Part shown: positions 1 through 5,584 of the stretch, one piece after another
How the letters are laid out: every line of letters begins with the position of its first letter
How positions within the stretch are numbered: position 1 is the first letter of the stretch
From: an uncultured Burkholderiales bacterium
GTDB lineage: Bacteria; Pseudomonadota; Gammaproteobacteria; Burkholderiales; Burkholderiaceae_E
Assembly: GCA_903898725.1 (NCBI GenBank)
Contig: CAIUGQ010000253.1
Location: 1 to 8,320, forward strand
Direction of reading: 5' to 3'
Length of the DNA stretch: 8,320 bases
The notes under the pieces: generated by a model
The model's database searches: none
The model's input: the letters and a program-made list of their open reading frames with translations, nothing else
Told to the model about the DNA's origin: nothing
Position numbers and translations under genes: made by a program

Positions 1-257
1 GCGCGGTACATGCCGTCGGCCATGCCGCTCCTCAACAGCAGCTCGCCGAGCAGCACGAACAACGGGATCGCGGTCAGGCCGTTCTCGGACAGCGTGCCCC
101 AGGCGATCGACGCGGTGGAGATGAAGAACGCGTCGCCGAACGCGAGCATCCCGCCGATCAGGCCCACGCCCATCATCACCGAGGCGATCGGCAGGCCGAG
201 CAGCATCAGCACCACCATCGCCAGGAAGCCGGTGACGCCCGCCATCTCCGCGCTCAT
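1..257 (-). CDS. dctM: TRAP transporter large permease (DctM-like), N-terminal part only
   Basis: This is the start of the large (12-helix type) membrane subunit of a tripartite ATP-independent periplasmic transporter, which carries the solute across the inner membrane using an ion gradient. Only the first 85 codons lie in the window; the rest runs off the left edge. The visible protein begins MSAEMAGVTGFLAMVVLML and has two hydrophobic segments (about residues 7-45 and 60-76). It carries the family hallmarks GLPIASVMMGVG and AIPLFVLLGELL. The ATG shares the sequence ATGA with the stop of the upstream small subunit gene, a 4-base overlap typical of translational coupling. A purine-rich AAGGGGG lies about six bases before it. 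Order dctP-dctQ-dctM and the shared strand support one operon. The family call is firm; the substrate is unknown. The gene symbol names the family, not a proven dicarboxylate substrate. Confidence 0.9.
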   Translation of the reverse strand, partial: MSAEMAGVTGFLAMVVLMLLGLPIASVMMGVGLIGGMLAFGDAFFISTASIAWGTLSENGLTAIPLFVLLGELLLRSGMADGMYR

Positions 258-853
258 GACCGCCCCCCTTCCACCGGCATGCCGGCTGCCGCCGCGGCGC
301 CGCGCGCCTCGATGTCGGCGAGCTCTTCCTGCAATTCCTCCTTGGTCCCACGCGGACCGTACTCGCGGTCCACGCGATCGGTCTGCCCGCCGAAGGCGAA
401 CGCGAGCAGGCGCAGCAGCGAACCGATCGCCACCAGCGCGAAGACCGACAGCACGACGAACCACACGCCCTGCGGCCAGCGCAGCGGCGTCGCCCACGGC
501 GTCTGCGCGGTGCTGTTCATCGCGATCGAGTCCGAGAGCGCGAACCAGGCGAGCACCGGCAGCGAGACCGCGGTGGCCGCGAGCGAGGCCACCGCCACCA
601 CGTTGAGCAGCAGCCGCAGCGGGCGCGGCAGCCGCTCGTGGACGAGGTCGATGCGGATGTGCGAGCGGCCGACGAGGGCGAGCGCGAACGCCAGCCCCGC
701 GCCGATTGCCAGCGAATACCCGCCGAGCTCGTCCACCCCCTGCAGCGACACGTTGAGCACCTTGCGCAACGTGACCTCCACGGCCACCGCGACCGACAGC
801 AGCACGAAGACGGCGCCGAACAGCCAGGCGCCGATCGTCTCGAGACGCTTCAT
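254..853 (-). CDS. dctQ: TRAP transporter small permease (DctQ-like)
   Basis: This 199-residue protein is the four-helix small membrane subunit that partners the large permease in the inner membrane. Hydrophobic segments are visible at about residues 9-27, 45-62, 81-106 and 128-152. The family hallmarks HIRIDL (65-70), just after the second helix, and a TPLRWPQGVWF stretch (122-132), leading into the fourth, are present. After the last helix comes a hydrophilic, acidic and Ala-rich tail (about 156-199) that is longer than in many DctQ proteins and probably cytoplasmic. The gene starts 31 bases after the binding-protein gene stops, with a GGGGCGGG stretch as a modest ribosome site. Its stop overlaps the ATG of the large subunit. 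Family assignment is confident from topology, motifs and neighbours. The transported compound cannot be read from it. Confidence 0.92.
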   Translation of the reverse strand: MKRLETIGAWLFGAVFVLLSVAVAVEVTLRKVLNVSLQGVDELGGYSLAIGAGLAFALALVGRSHIRIDLVHERLPRPLRLLLNVVAVASLAATAVSLPVLAWFALSDSIAMNSTAQTPWATPLRWPQGVWFVVLSVFALVAIGSLLRLLAFAFGGQTDRVDREYGPRGTKEELQEELADIEARGAAAAAGMPVEGGRS

Positions 854-884
854 GCCCGCCCCGTCGCCGGTGACCGCGCGCCGC

Positions 885-1946
885 TCACTTCAGGCCCACC
901 ACCGGACCGACCGTGCGCTTCCACGTGTCGGTGCAGCCCGGGTTGCTCTTCTCACAGAGGTCGCTCCAGGCCGGCAGCGCGATGTCCTTGAGGGCCGACT
1001 TCATCAGCTCGAGGTCCTTGGCCGTGGGCTTGACCGTCTTGAGCGCGTACTTCTTGCCGGTGGTGCACGGGTCCTGACCGGCGTTGCAGCGCATGCCGTC
1101 GGCCCACAGCTCCTCGGAGTACTTCCAGATGTCGTCGGTCAGCTTCTCCATCGCGACGCGCAGCTTGCCCTGCTGGTCGGCCGGCAGCTTCTTCCACGCC
1201 GTCATGTTGATGCCGTAGCCCTGCACCGCGACCTGCAGGCCGAGCGGGTAGACGTGGGTGGCGCTCTCGGGCCAGCCGGCGGAGTTCGCCGAGCTCGGGC
1301 CGGTGACCGCGCAGTCGATCGTGCCGAGCTTCAGGCCCTGCGAGACCTCGCCGAAGGCCATGGTCACCGGCGTGGCGCCGATCTTCTCCATGAACTTGGC
1401 CATCACGCCGTCGAGGATCCGGACCTTCTTGCCCTTGAGGTCCTCGAGCGAGGCGATCGCGGGCTTGCAGAAGATGATCTGCGGGCCGAAGGGCCACACG
1501 CCGAGCAGCTTGGTGTTGAACCGGTCCTGCAGACGCAGGTCGACCGCGTCCTTGTAGGCGTCGACGACCTTGCGGGCGACCTTGTAGTCGGTGTTCAGGC
1601 CGACCAGGTCGAGGCCGAGGATGGTCGGCTCGTCGCGCGAGACCTGGCCCAGGCGCAGGCCGACGATGTCGAACAGGCCCGACTTCATCACGCGCAGCTG
1701 CTCGAACTCCTTGACGCCCGTGCTGTCGAGCGGCTTGTAGTCCATCGTGATCGGGATGCCGGTCAGCTTCTCGAAATTCTCGAAGAACGGCTGTTCCTTG
1801 TCCTTCTGGATCTTGCCGGTGGCGAGCGGCATGCCCATCACGCGAAGCTTCGTGTTGTCCTGCGCGAGCGCGGGGGCGCAGAATGCGGCAGTGGCGAGTG
1901 CTGCCACCGCCGTCCAACCTGCTGCGGTCTTTCCGATCCGGTTCAT
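885..1946 (-). CDS. dctP: TRAP transporter periplasmic solute-binding protein (DctP family)
   Basis: This 353-residue protein captures the solute in the periplasm and delivers it to the DctQM membrane pair. A clear Sec signal peptide (basic MNRIGK, hydrophobic core, then APALA) should be cut after residue 28. The fold shows the DctP pattern: a GKKVRIL segment (172-178), whose Arg176 aligns with the arginine that usually binds a substrate carboxylate, and the later MAFGEVSQGLKLGTIDCAV region (196-214). The chosen ATG is preceded by GGAG at eight bases; a longer in-frame GTG/ATG reading would bury the signal peptide, so it was rejected. Four cysteines near the C-terminus (287, 294, 331, 338) could form two disulfides, which is not a general feature of the family. 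It is the first gene of the operon, behind a sigma-54-type promoter. Substrate is probably a carboxylate, by family; nothing more specific is visible. Confidence 0.93.
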   Translation of the reverse strand: MNRIGKTAAGWTAVAALATAAFCAPALAQDNTKLRVMGMPLATGKIQKDKEQPFFENFEKLTGIPITMDYKPLDSTGVKEFEQLRVMKSGLFDIVGLRLGQVSRDEPTILGLDLVGLNTDYKVARKVVDAYKDAVDLRLQDRFNTKLLGVWPFGPQIIFCKPAIASLEDLKGKKVRILDGVMAKFMEKIGATPVTMAFGEVSQGLKLGTIDCAVTGPSSANSAGWPESATHVYPLGLQVAVQGYGINMTAWKKLPADQQGKLRVAMEKLTDDIWKYSEELWADGMRCNAGQDPCTTGKKYALKTVKPTAKDLELMKSALKDIALPAWSDLCEKSNPGCTDTWKRTVGPVVGLK

Positions 1947-2022
1947 CCGTTGTGCTCCATGAGTGTGCGTGTTCGCCCGGCGTGGTGCATCGACCCGACC
2001 ACCGCGACGTTGGACCTGCCCG

Positions 2023-2038
2023 TGCAATGGTCGTGCCA
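2023..2038 (-). promoter_or_regulatory. Sigma-54 (RpoN) -24/-12 promoter of the TRAP operon
   Basis: Read on the minus strand the site is TGGCACGACCATTGCA, which matches the sigma-54 consensus TGGCACG-N4-TTGCA at every specified base. The invariant GG and GC doublets are separated by the required 10 bases. Transcription would start near position 2012, leaving a leader of about 65 bases before dctP. TRAP and other C4-dicarboxylate transport genes are known RpoN targets activated by DctD-type two-component regulators, so the context fits. An activator site was not confidently identified, and no regulator gene lies in the window. No convincing sigma-70 -10 element was found in the same interval on this strand. 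Confidence 0.82.
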
Positions 2039-2070
2039 CACCGGGATTCCGTCAACGATCGCACCCCTTC

Positions 2071-2080
2071 TTGTCGACAA
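2071..2080. promoter_or_regulatory. Candidate operator, perfect palindrome TTGTCGACAA
   Basis: A perfect 10-base palindrome ends four bases before the ATG of the YcsI-family gene, in the divergent intergenic region. Its shape (TTGT...ACAA around a GC-rich centre) resembles operators of the FCD/VanR subgroup of GntR regulators, which often control organic-acid catabolism and TRAP genes. It lies about 60 bases upstream of the predicted sigma-54 start on the other strand, so it could affect either direction. No regulator gene is in the window, so this is a motif-based suggestion only. Confidence 0.4.
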
Positions 2081-2083
2081 ACG

Positions 2084-2935
2084 ATGAATGCACCCCATGA
2101 CGGACCGCTCGCGACCGAAACCGCCGCCGGCGCCGGAATCGGACTGAACGCCCACGAGCGCAGCGATGCGCGCGCGCTGCGCGGCGCGATCCGCGCCGGT
2201 CGCCACCATGACCACACGGTGGGCCTAGCGCCCGGCCGGGTGCAGGGCAACCTGGTGGTGCTGCCGCAGTCGCTGGCCGGCGACTTCATGCGCTTCTGCC
2301 AGCGCAATCCGAAGCCCTGCCCGCTGCTCGCGGTGACCGAGCCCGGCGATCCGGTGGCCCGCGAGCTCGGCGAGGACGTCGACCTGCGGACCGACGTGCC
2401 GCGCTACCGGGTCTGGGTCGACGGCGTGCTCGACGGCGAGGTCGACGACCTGCGCACGCTGTGGCGCGACGACTGGGTCGGCTTCGTCCTCGGCTGCTCG
2501 TTCTCGTTCGAGCAGGCGCTGCTCGACGACGGGATCCCGCTGCGCCATGTCGCGCAGGGCCGCAACGTCGCGATGTACCGCACTTCGATCCCGACCGCGC
2601 CCGCCGGCCGCTTCTCGGGGCCGCTGGTGGTGTCGATGCGGCCGATGACGCCGGCGAACGCGATCCGCGCGGTGCAGGTGACCTCGCGCTTTCCGTCGGT
2701 GCACGGCGCACCGGTTCACTTCGGCGATCCGGCGGCCATCGGCATCGCCGACCTCTCGCGGCCCGACTACGGCGACGCGGTCGACATCCTGCCCGGCGAG
2801 GTGCCGGTGTTCTGGGCCTGCGGCGTCACGCCCCAGGCCGCGCTGCTGGCCGCACGCCCCGAGATCTGCGTGACCCACGCGCCGGGCTGCATGCTGGTGA
2901 CCGATCGCCTGAACACCGAACTCGCCGCGTTCTGA
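2084..2935 (+). CDS. D-glutamate cyclase / YcsI family (DUF1445) putative hydro-lyase
   Basis: This 283-residue protein matches the YcsI/DUF1445 family, annotated as putative hydro-lyases and related to the catalytic domain of mammalian D-glutamate cyclase, which interconverts D-glutamate and 5-oxo-D-proline. Recognisable conserved blocks in order are GNLVVLP (55-61), CQRNPKPCPLL (72-82), GCSFSFE (137-143), NVAMYRT (161-167), SMRPM (184-188), HGAPVH (207-212), PVFWACGVTPQ (241-251) and HAPGCML (265-271). Bacterial YcsI genes occur beside 5-oxoprolinase genes, for example the ycsF/kipIA region of Bacillus subtilis, which hints at glutamate or oxoproline chemistry. The ATG at 2084 was chosen because upstream in-frame sequence runs into the control region; no good Shine-Dalgarno is visible. 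The first 25 residues or so are poorly conserved. It probably shares a transcript with the next gene, 25 bases on. Substrate in this organism is not known. Confidence 0.85.
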   Translation: MNAPHDGPLATETAAGAGIGLNAHERSDARALRGAIRAGRHHDHTVGLAPGRVQGNLVVLPQSLAGDFMRFCQRNPKPCPLLAVTEPGDPVARELGEDVDLRTDVPRYRVWVDGVLDGEVDDLRTLWRDDWVGFVLGCSFSFEQALLDDGIPLRHVAQGRNVAMYRTSIPTAPAGRFSGPLVVSMRPMTPANAIRAVQVTSRFPSVHGAPVHFGDPAAIGIADLSRPDYGDAVDILPGEVPVFWACGVTPQAALLAARPEICVTHAPGCMLVTDRLNTELAAF

Positions 2936-2960
2936 CCCTCCCCCTTCAAGACGACCCCTC

Positions 2961-3641
2961 ATGCTCCGATTCACGCTCCACGACACCGACGGCCCGAAGC
3001 AGGCCGCCTTCGATGCGACCGCGATGGTCATCGCCGGCTGGGCCGGCCGCGACCGTGCCGCGGTCGACCACCACATCGAGGAGCTGGCCGCGATCGGCGT
3101 GCCGCGCCCCTCGACCGTGCCGCTCTTCTACCGGGTCGCCGCCGCGACGCTGACGCAGTCCACGGTCATCGAGTGCGTCGGCGCCGGCAGCTCGGGCGAG
3201 GTCGAGCCGGTGCTGTTCTCGCACGCCGGACGGCTCTGGCTCACGGTCGGCTCGGACCACACCGACCGCGACGCGGAGACCTACTCGGTGGCGCTGTCCA
3301 AGCAGATGTGCGCCAAGCCCGTGGCGCAGGAGGCCTGGGCGCTCGAGTCGGTGCTCGCGCGGCTCGACACGCTCAGGCTGAGCTCGTGGATCGAGGAGGA
3401 CGGCCGCGAGATCGCCTACCAGGAAGGCACGCTCGCCTCGCTGGTGCCCGCCCCCGACCTGCTCGCACGCTTCCTCGACGGGGCGCCCGTCCCCGAGGGG
3501 CTGGTGATCTCCTGCGGCACGCTGGGTGCGATCGGCGGCGTGCGGCCCTCGACCGCGTTCCGGATGCGGCTCGAGGATCCGGCCACGGGCCGCGCGATCT
3601 CGCACGCGTACCGCACGACGGTGCTGCCGAAGGTCGCCTGA
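2961..3641 (+). CDS. DUF2848 family protein
   Basis: This 226-residue soluble protein matches the DUF2848 family, for which no reaction is established to my knowledge. Family blocks visible are AGWAGRDRAAVDHHIEEL (25-42), PLFYRV (54-59), SSGEVEP (77-83), GSDHTDR (97-103) and SKQMCAKP (113-120). The family has been linked structurally to fumarylacetoacetate-hydrolase-like proteins. The Glu80-x-Glu82 pair with Asp99 could be an acidic metal site of that kind, but this is inference. There is no signal peptide or membrane segment, so it should act in the cytoplasm. The ATG at 2961 gives full length and the usual N-terminus, although no Shine-Dalgarno is evident in the 25-base gap after the YcsI-family gene. 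Tight spacing and shared strand suggest one operon and a joint metabolic role with that gene and the divergent TRAP transporter. Confidence 0.85.
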   Translation: MLRFTLHDTDGPKQAAFDATAMVIAGWAGRDRAAVDHHIEELAAIGVPRPSTVPLFYRVAAATLTQSTVIECVGAGSSGEVEPVLFSHAGRLWLTVGSDHTDRDAETYSVALSKQMCAKPVAQEAWALESVLARLDTLRLSSWIEEDGREIAYQEGTLASLVPAPDLLARFLDGAPVPEGLVISCGTLGAIGGVRPSTAFRMRLEDPATGRAISHAYRTTVLPKVA

Positions 3642-3655
3642 GCAGGGCGCACGGC

Positions 3656-3672
3656 CCGGCCGGTTCGGCCGG
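3656..3672 (+). terminator. Possible weak terminator hairpin after the DUF2848 gene
   Basis: A 6-base-pair stem (CCGGCC / GGCCGG) with a GGTTC loop begins 14 bases after the DUF2848 stop. No run of T follows, so intrinsic termination would be weak. In DNA this GC-rich such stems also occur by chance. Confidence 0.25.
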
Positions 3673-3732
3673 CGTCGCGCAGGCCGGACGACGGGGCGGG
3701 CATCGTTCCAATCGGACTTGCGCACCGTCAAC

Positions 3733-3760
3733 TTGACATGACATTTGTGTTTGTCATTTT
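3733..3760 (+). promoter_or_regulatory. Candidate sigma-70 promoter upstream of bchE
   Basis: A perfect -35 hexamer TTGACA (3733-3738) is followed after 16 bases by a weak -10 candidate CATTTT (3755-3760), in an AT-rich island that contrasts with the flanking DNA. Transcription would begin near 3766-3768, giving a leader of about 85 bases. The adjacent PpsR-type palindrome overlaps the -10 and start region, a placement expected for repression. A second, FNR-dependent start near 3812 is possible, with -10-like CACAGT at 3800-3805. Confidence 0.5.
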
Positions 3761-3769
3761 TGGTTGACA
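3752..3769. promoter_or_regulatory. CrtJ/PpsR-type operator (TGT-N12-ACA) controlling bchE
   Basis: The 18-base sequence TGTCATTTTTGGTTGACA fits the CrtJ/PpsR consensus TGT-N12-ACA exactly and has the extended TGTCA...TGACA arms. PpsR/CrtJ is the aerobic (and in some species light-sensitive) repressor of bacteriochlorophyll and carotenoid genes in purple bacteria. The site lies 82 bases upstream of bchE, over the presumed -10/start region. A further TGACA half-site at 3739-3743 lies in the opposite orientation at the same 13-base step, which might help cooperative binding. The regulator gene is not in the window. Confidence 0.8.
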
Positions 3770-3777
3770 CACATCAA
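3764..3777. promoter_or_regulatory. FNR/FnrL-type box overlapping the PpsR site
   Basis: TTGACACACATCAA matches the FNR consensus TTGAT-N4-ATCAA at nine of ten specified bases. Its left arm is shared with the right half of the PpsR palindrome. FnrL activation of bchE at low oxygen is known in purple bacteria, including Rubrivivax gelatinosus as I recall. The box centre is 3770.5, so a class II start would fall near 3812. Relative to the upstream sigma-70 candidate it would sit at the start point and look repressive. Which applies cannot be decided from sequence. Confidence 0.7.
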
Positions 3778-3804
3778 GCGCCAGCTCGCACCCCGCAGGC
3801 ACAG

Positions 3805-3842
3805 TCCGAAGCATCCGGCCCGACGCGGCCGATGCCTTCGGA
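3805..3842 (+). promoter_or_regulatory. Leader hairpin covering the bchE Shine-Dalgarno
   Basis: An imperfect inverted repeat can form a hairpin of about 15 base pairs. TCCGAAG (3805-3811) pairs with CTTCGGA (3836-3842), CATC (3812-3815) with GATG (3831-3834), and GGCC (3817-3820) with GGCC (3827-3830). There is one single-base bulge on each arm and a 6-base loop CGACGC. The 3' arm includes the first three bases of the ribosome site GGAGA (3840-3844), so the fold would block bchE translation when formed. No known riboswitch pattern was recognised. Confidence 0.55.
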
Positions 3843-3844
3843 GA
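3840..3844 (+). promoter_or_regulatory. bchE ribosome binding site
   Basis: GGAGA lies seven bases before the GTG start of bchE. It decides this start, because the protein begins MRILLMHPNYHSGG exactly as BchE proteins do. Part of it is paired in the leader hairpin. Confidence 0.75.
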
Positions 3845-3851
3845 ACGGTCC

Positions 3852-5576
3852 GTGCGAATCCTGCTGATGCACCCCAACTACCACTCGGGCGGCGCCGAGA
3901 TCGCCGGCAACTGGCCGCCGGCCTGGGTCGCCTACCTGACCGGCTACCTGAAGGCGGCCGGCTTCGACGACGTCTGCTTCGTCGATGCGATGACGCACCA
4001 TCTGGACGACGAGCAGGTGCGTGCACGGATCGCCGAGATCCGGCCCGACATCGTGGGCTGCACCGCGATCACGCCGGCCATCTACAAGGCCGAGCGGCTG
4101 CTGCAGATCGCCAAGGAGGTCGACCCGGCCATCGTCACCGTGCTCGGCGGCATCCACGGCACCTTCATGTACCCGCAGGTGCTGGCCGAGGCGCCCTGGA
4201 TCGACGCGGTGGTGCGCGGCGAGGGCGAGCAGGTGTTCCTGAACCTGGTGCGCTGCATCGCCGAAGGCCGCTGGCCGGCCGAGCGCGCGACCGTGCGCGG
4301 CATCGCGTTCGCGGCCGGCACCGAGATCGTGGCGACGCCCGCCGAGCCGCCCATCCAGGACCTCGACCGCATCGCGCCCGACTGGGGCATCCTCGAGTGG
4401 TCGCACTACACCTACATCCCGATGGGCGTGCGGGTCGCGATCCCGAACTTCGCGCGCGGCTGCCCGTTTACCTGCACCTTCTGCAGCCAGTGGAAGTTCT
4501 GGCGCGACTACCGCGTGCGCGATCCGATCAAGGTGGTCGACGAGATCGAGACGCTGGTGCGCGACCACCAGGTGGGCTTCTTCATCCTCGCCGACGAGGA
4601 GCCGACGATCCACCGCAAGAAGTTCGTGCAGTTCTGCGAGGAGCTGATCCGCCGCGACCTGCCGGTGCTCTGGGGCATCAACACGCGCGTCACCGACATC
4701 CTGCGCGATGCCGAGCTGCTGCCGATGTTCCGGCGTGCCGGGCTGATCCACGTCTCGCTCGGCACCGAGGCGGCCGCGCAGCTCAAGCTCGAGCGCTTCA
4801 ACAAGGAGACGACGATCGCCGACAACCGGCGCGCGATCAGGCTGCTGCGCGACGCGGGCATCGTCGCCGAGGCGCAGTTCATCGTGGGGCTGGAGAACGA
4901 GACCGCCGAGACGCTCGAGGAGACGTACCGGATGGCGAACGAATGGGAGCCCGACATGGCGAACTGGGCGATGTACACGCCCTGGCCGTTCTCGGACCTG
5001 TTCCAGGAGCTCGGCGACAAGGTCGAGGTGTTCGACTTCGACAAGTACAACTTCGTCACGCCGATCATCAAGCCCGATGCGATGGAGCGCACCGAGCTGC
5101 TCGACCGCGTGATGAACAACTACCGGCGCTTCTACCTGAAGAAGGCGCTCTTCCGGTATCCGTGGATCCGCGACAAGGTCAAGCGCCGGTACATGGTCGG
5201 CTGCCTGAAGGCCTTCGCCAAGAGCGGCTTCCAGCGGACCTTCTACGACCTCGGGCGGGTCGGCTACTGGGGCCCGCAGTCGAAGAAGAAGGTCGACTTC
5301 CACTTCGACGCGAGCCGCAGGCTCGACATGCCCGCGATCGCCGCGAAGGTCGACGACGACGGCTGGGCCACGATGCACCAGGGCAAGATCGAGCACCGGG
5401 CGAAGCTGGCGGCACGCGCGCAGGCCGCGCAGGCCCAGGCGGCGATGGCCTGCGGCGGCGGTCGCGAGCAGCTGGCCGACTGCGGAGACGGACACGACTC
5501 GGGCCACGGAGACGGGGACCCGCACCCGCACCCGAACGAACACGAGCACGGCACCGCCGTCACCCGTCCGCGCTGA
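3852..5576 (+). CDS. bchE: Oxygen-independent Mg-protoporphyrin IX monomethyl ester cyclase BchE
   Basis: BchE is the cobalamin-dependent radical-SAM enzyme that closes the isocyclic (E) ring of bacteriochlorophyll without O2, taking the ketone oxygen from water. The 574-residue protein has an N-terminal cobalamin-binding region (about 1-140, beginning MRILLMHPNYHSGGAEIAG and including VTVLGGIHGTFMYPQ). The radical-SAM core follows, with the iron-sulfur motif C204-x3-C208-x2-C211 in ARGCPFTCTFCSQWKFWRDY, then FILADEEPT and VSLGTEAAAQ. A conserved C-terminal region contains MNNYRRFY (421-428) and GFQRTFYDLG (459-468). After about residue 510 the sequence becomes Ala/Gln-rich. It ends in a His/Asp-rich tail (544-567) that I do not expect in typical BchE. 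The GTG start is supported by family N-terminus and by GGAGA seven bases upstream. It is the first gene of a bchEJ unit controlled by PpsR- and FNR-type sites. Identity is secure. Confidence 0.97.
   Translation: MRILLMHPNYHSGGAEIAGNWPPAWVAYLTGYLKAAGFDDVCFVDAMTHHLDDEQVRARIAEIRPDIVGCTAITPAIYKAERLLQIAKEVDPAIVTVLGGIHGTFMYPQVLAEAPWIDAVVRGEGEQVFLNLVRCIAEGRWPAERATVRGIAFAAGTEIVATPAEPPIQDLDRIAPDWGILEWSHYTYIPMGVRVAIPNFARGCPFTCTFCSQWKFWRDYRVRDPIKVVDEIETLVRDHQVGFFILADEEPTIHRKKFVQFCEELIRRDLPVLWGINTRVTDILRDAELLPMFRRAGLIHVSLGTEAAAQLKLERFNKETTIADNRRAIRLLRDAGIVAEAQFIVGLENETAETLEETYRMANEWEPDMANWAMYTPWPFSDLFQELGDKVEVFDFDKYNFVTPIIKPDAMERTELLDRVMNNYRRFYLKKALFRYPWIRDKVKRRYMVGCLKAFAKSGFQRTFYDLGRVGYWGPQSKKKVDFHFDASRRLDMPAIAAKVDDDGWATMHQGKIEHRAKLAARAQAAQAQAAMACGGGREQLADCGDGHDSGHGDGDPHPHPNEHEHGTAVTRPR
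5481..5552 (+). other. His/Asp-rich C-terminal tail of BchE
   Basis: Residues 544-567 of BchE contain seven His/Cys ligands (C544, H548, H552, H558, H560, H564, H566) plus several Asp and Glu, including DPHPHP and EHEHG. This is a low-complexity, potentially metal-binding extension after the conserved enzyme. It could hold Co, Ni, Zn or Fe, or have no function. The assignment is descriptive. Confidence 0.6.
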
Positions 5577-5584
5577 GATCGGCC

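Noticed and set aside
279..2087. Long plus-strand open frame opposite the TRAP genes
   Set aside because: It is a shadow of the high-GC minus-strand genes. Its product is compositionally biased, matches no family, and both TRAP proteins on the other strand are clearly real.
2158..2180. Inverted repeat GCGCAGC-N9-GCTGCGC as an enhancer site for the sigma-54 promoter
   Set aside because: The distance (about -146 to -168) is acceptable, but it lies inside coding sequence, is pure GC, and matches no known activator consensus. Chance is likely.
3764..3769. Second TTGACA as a -35 element for bchE
   Set aside because: No -10-like sequence lies 16-18 bases downstream (GC-rich around 3786-3793). The hexamer is better explained by the PpsR and FNR sites.
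3770..3851. Cobalamin riboswitch in front of the B12-dependent bchE
   Set aside because: The leader is only about 85 bases, lacks a B12-box-like sequence, and shows a single hairpin. It is too small for a known cobalamin riboswitch.
3764..5584. Plus-strand open frame running without a stop into bchJ
   Set aside because: Its first 600 codons overlap bchE in another frame and are Arg/Ala-rich nonsense. Only the part from 5585 matches BchJ, so a fusion is not supported.
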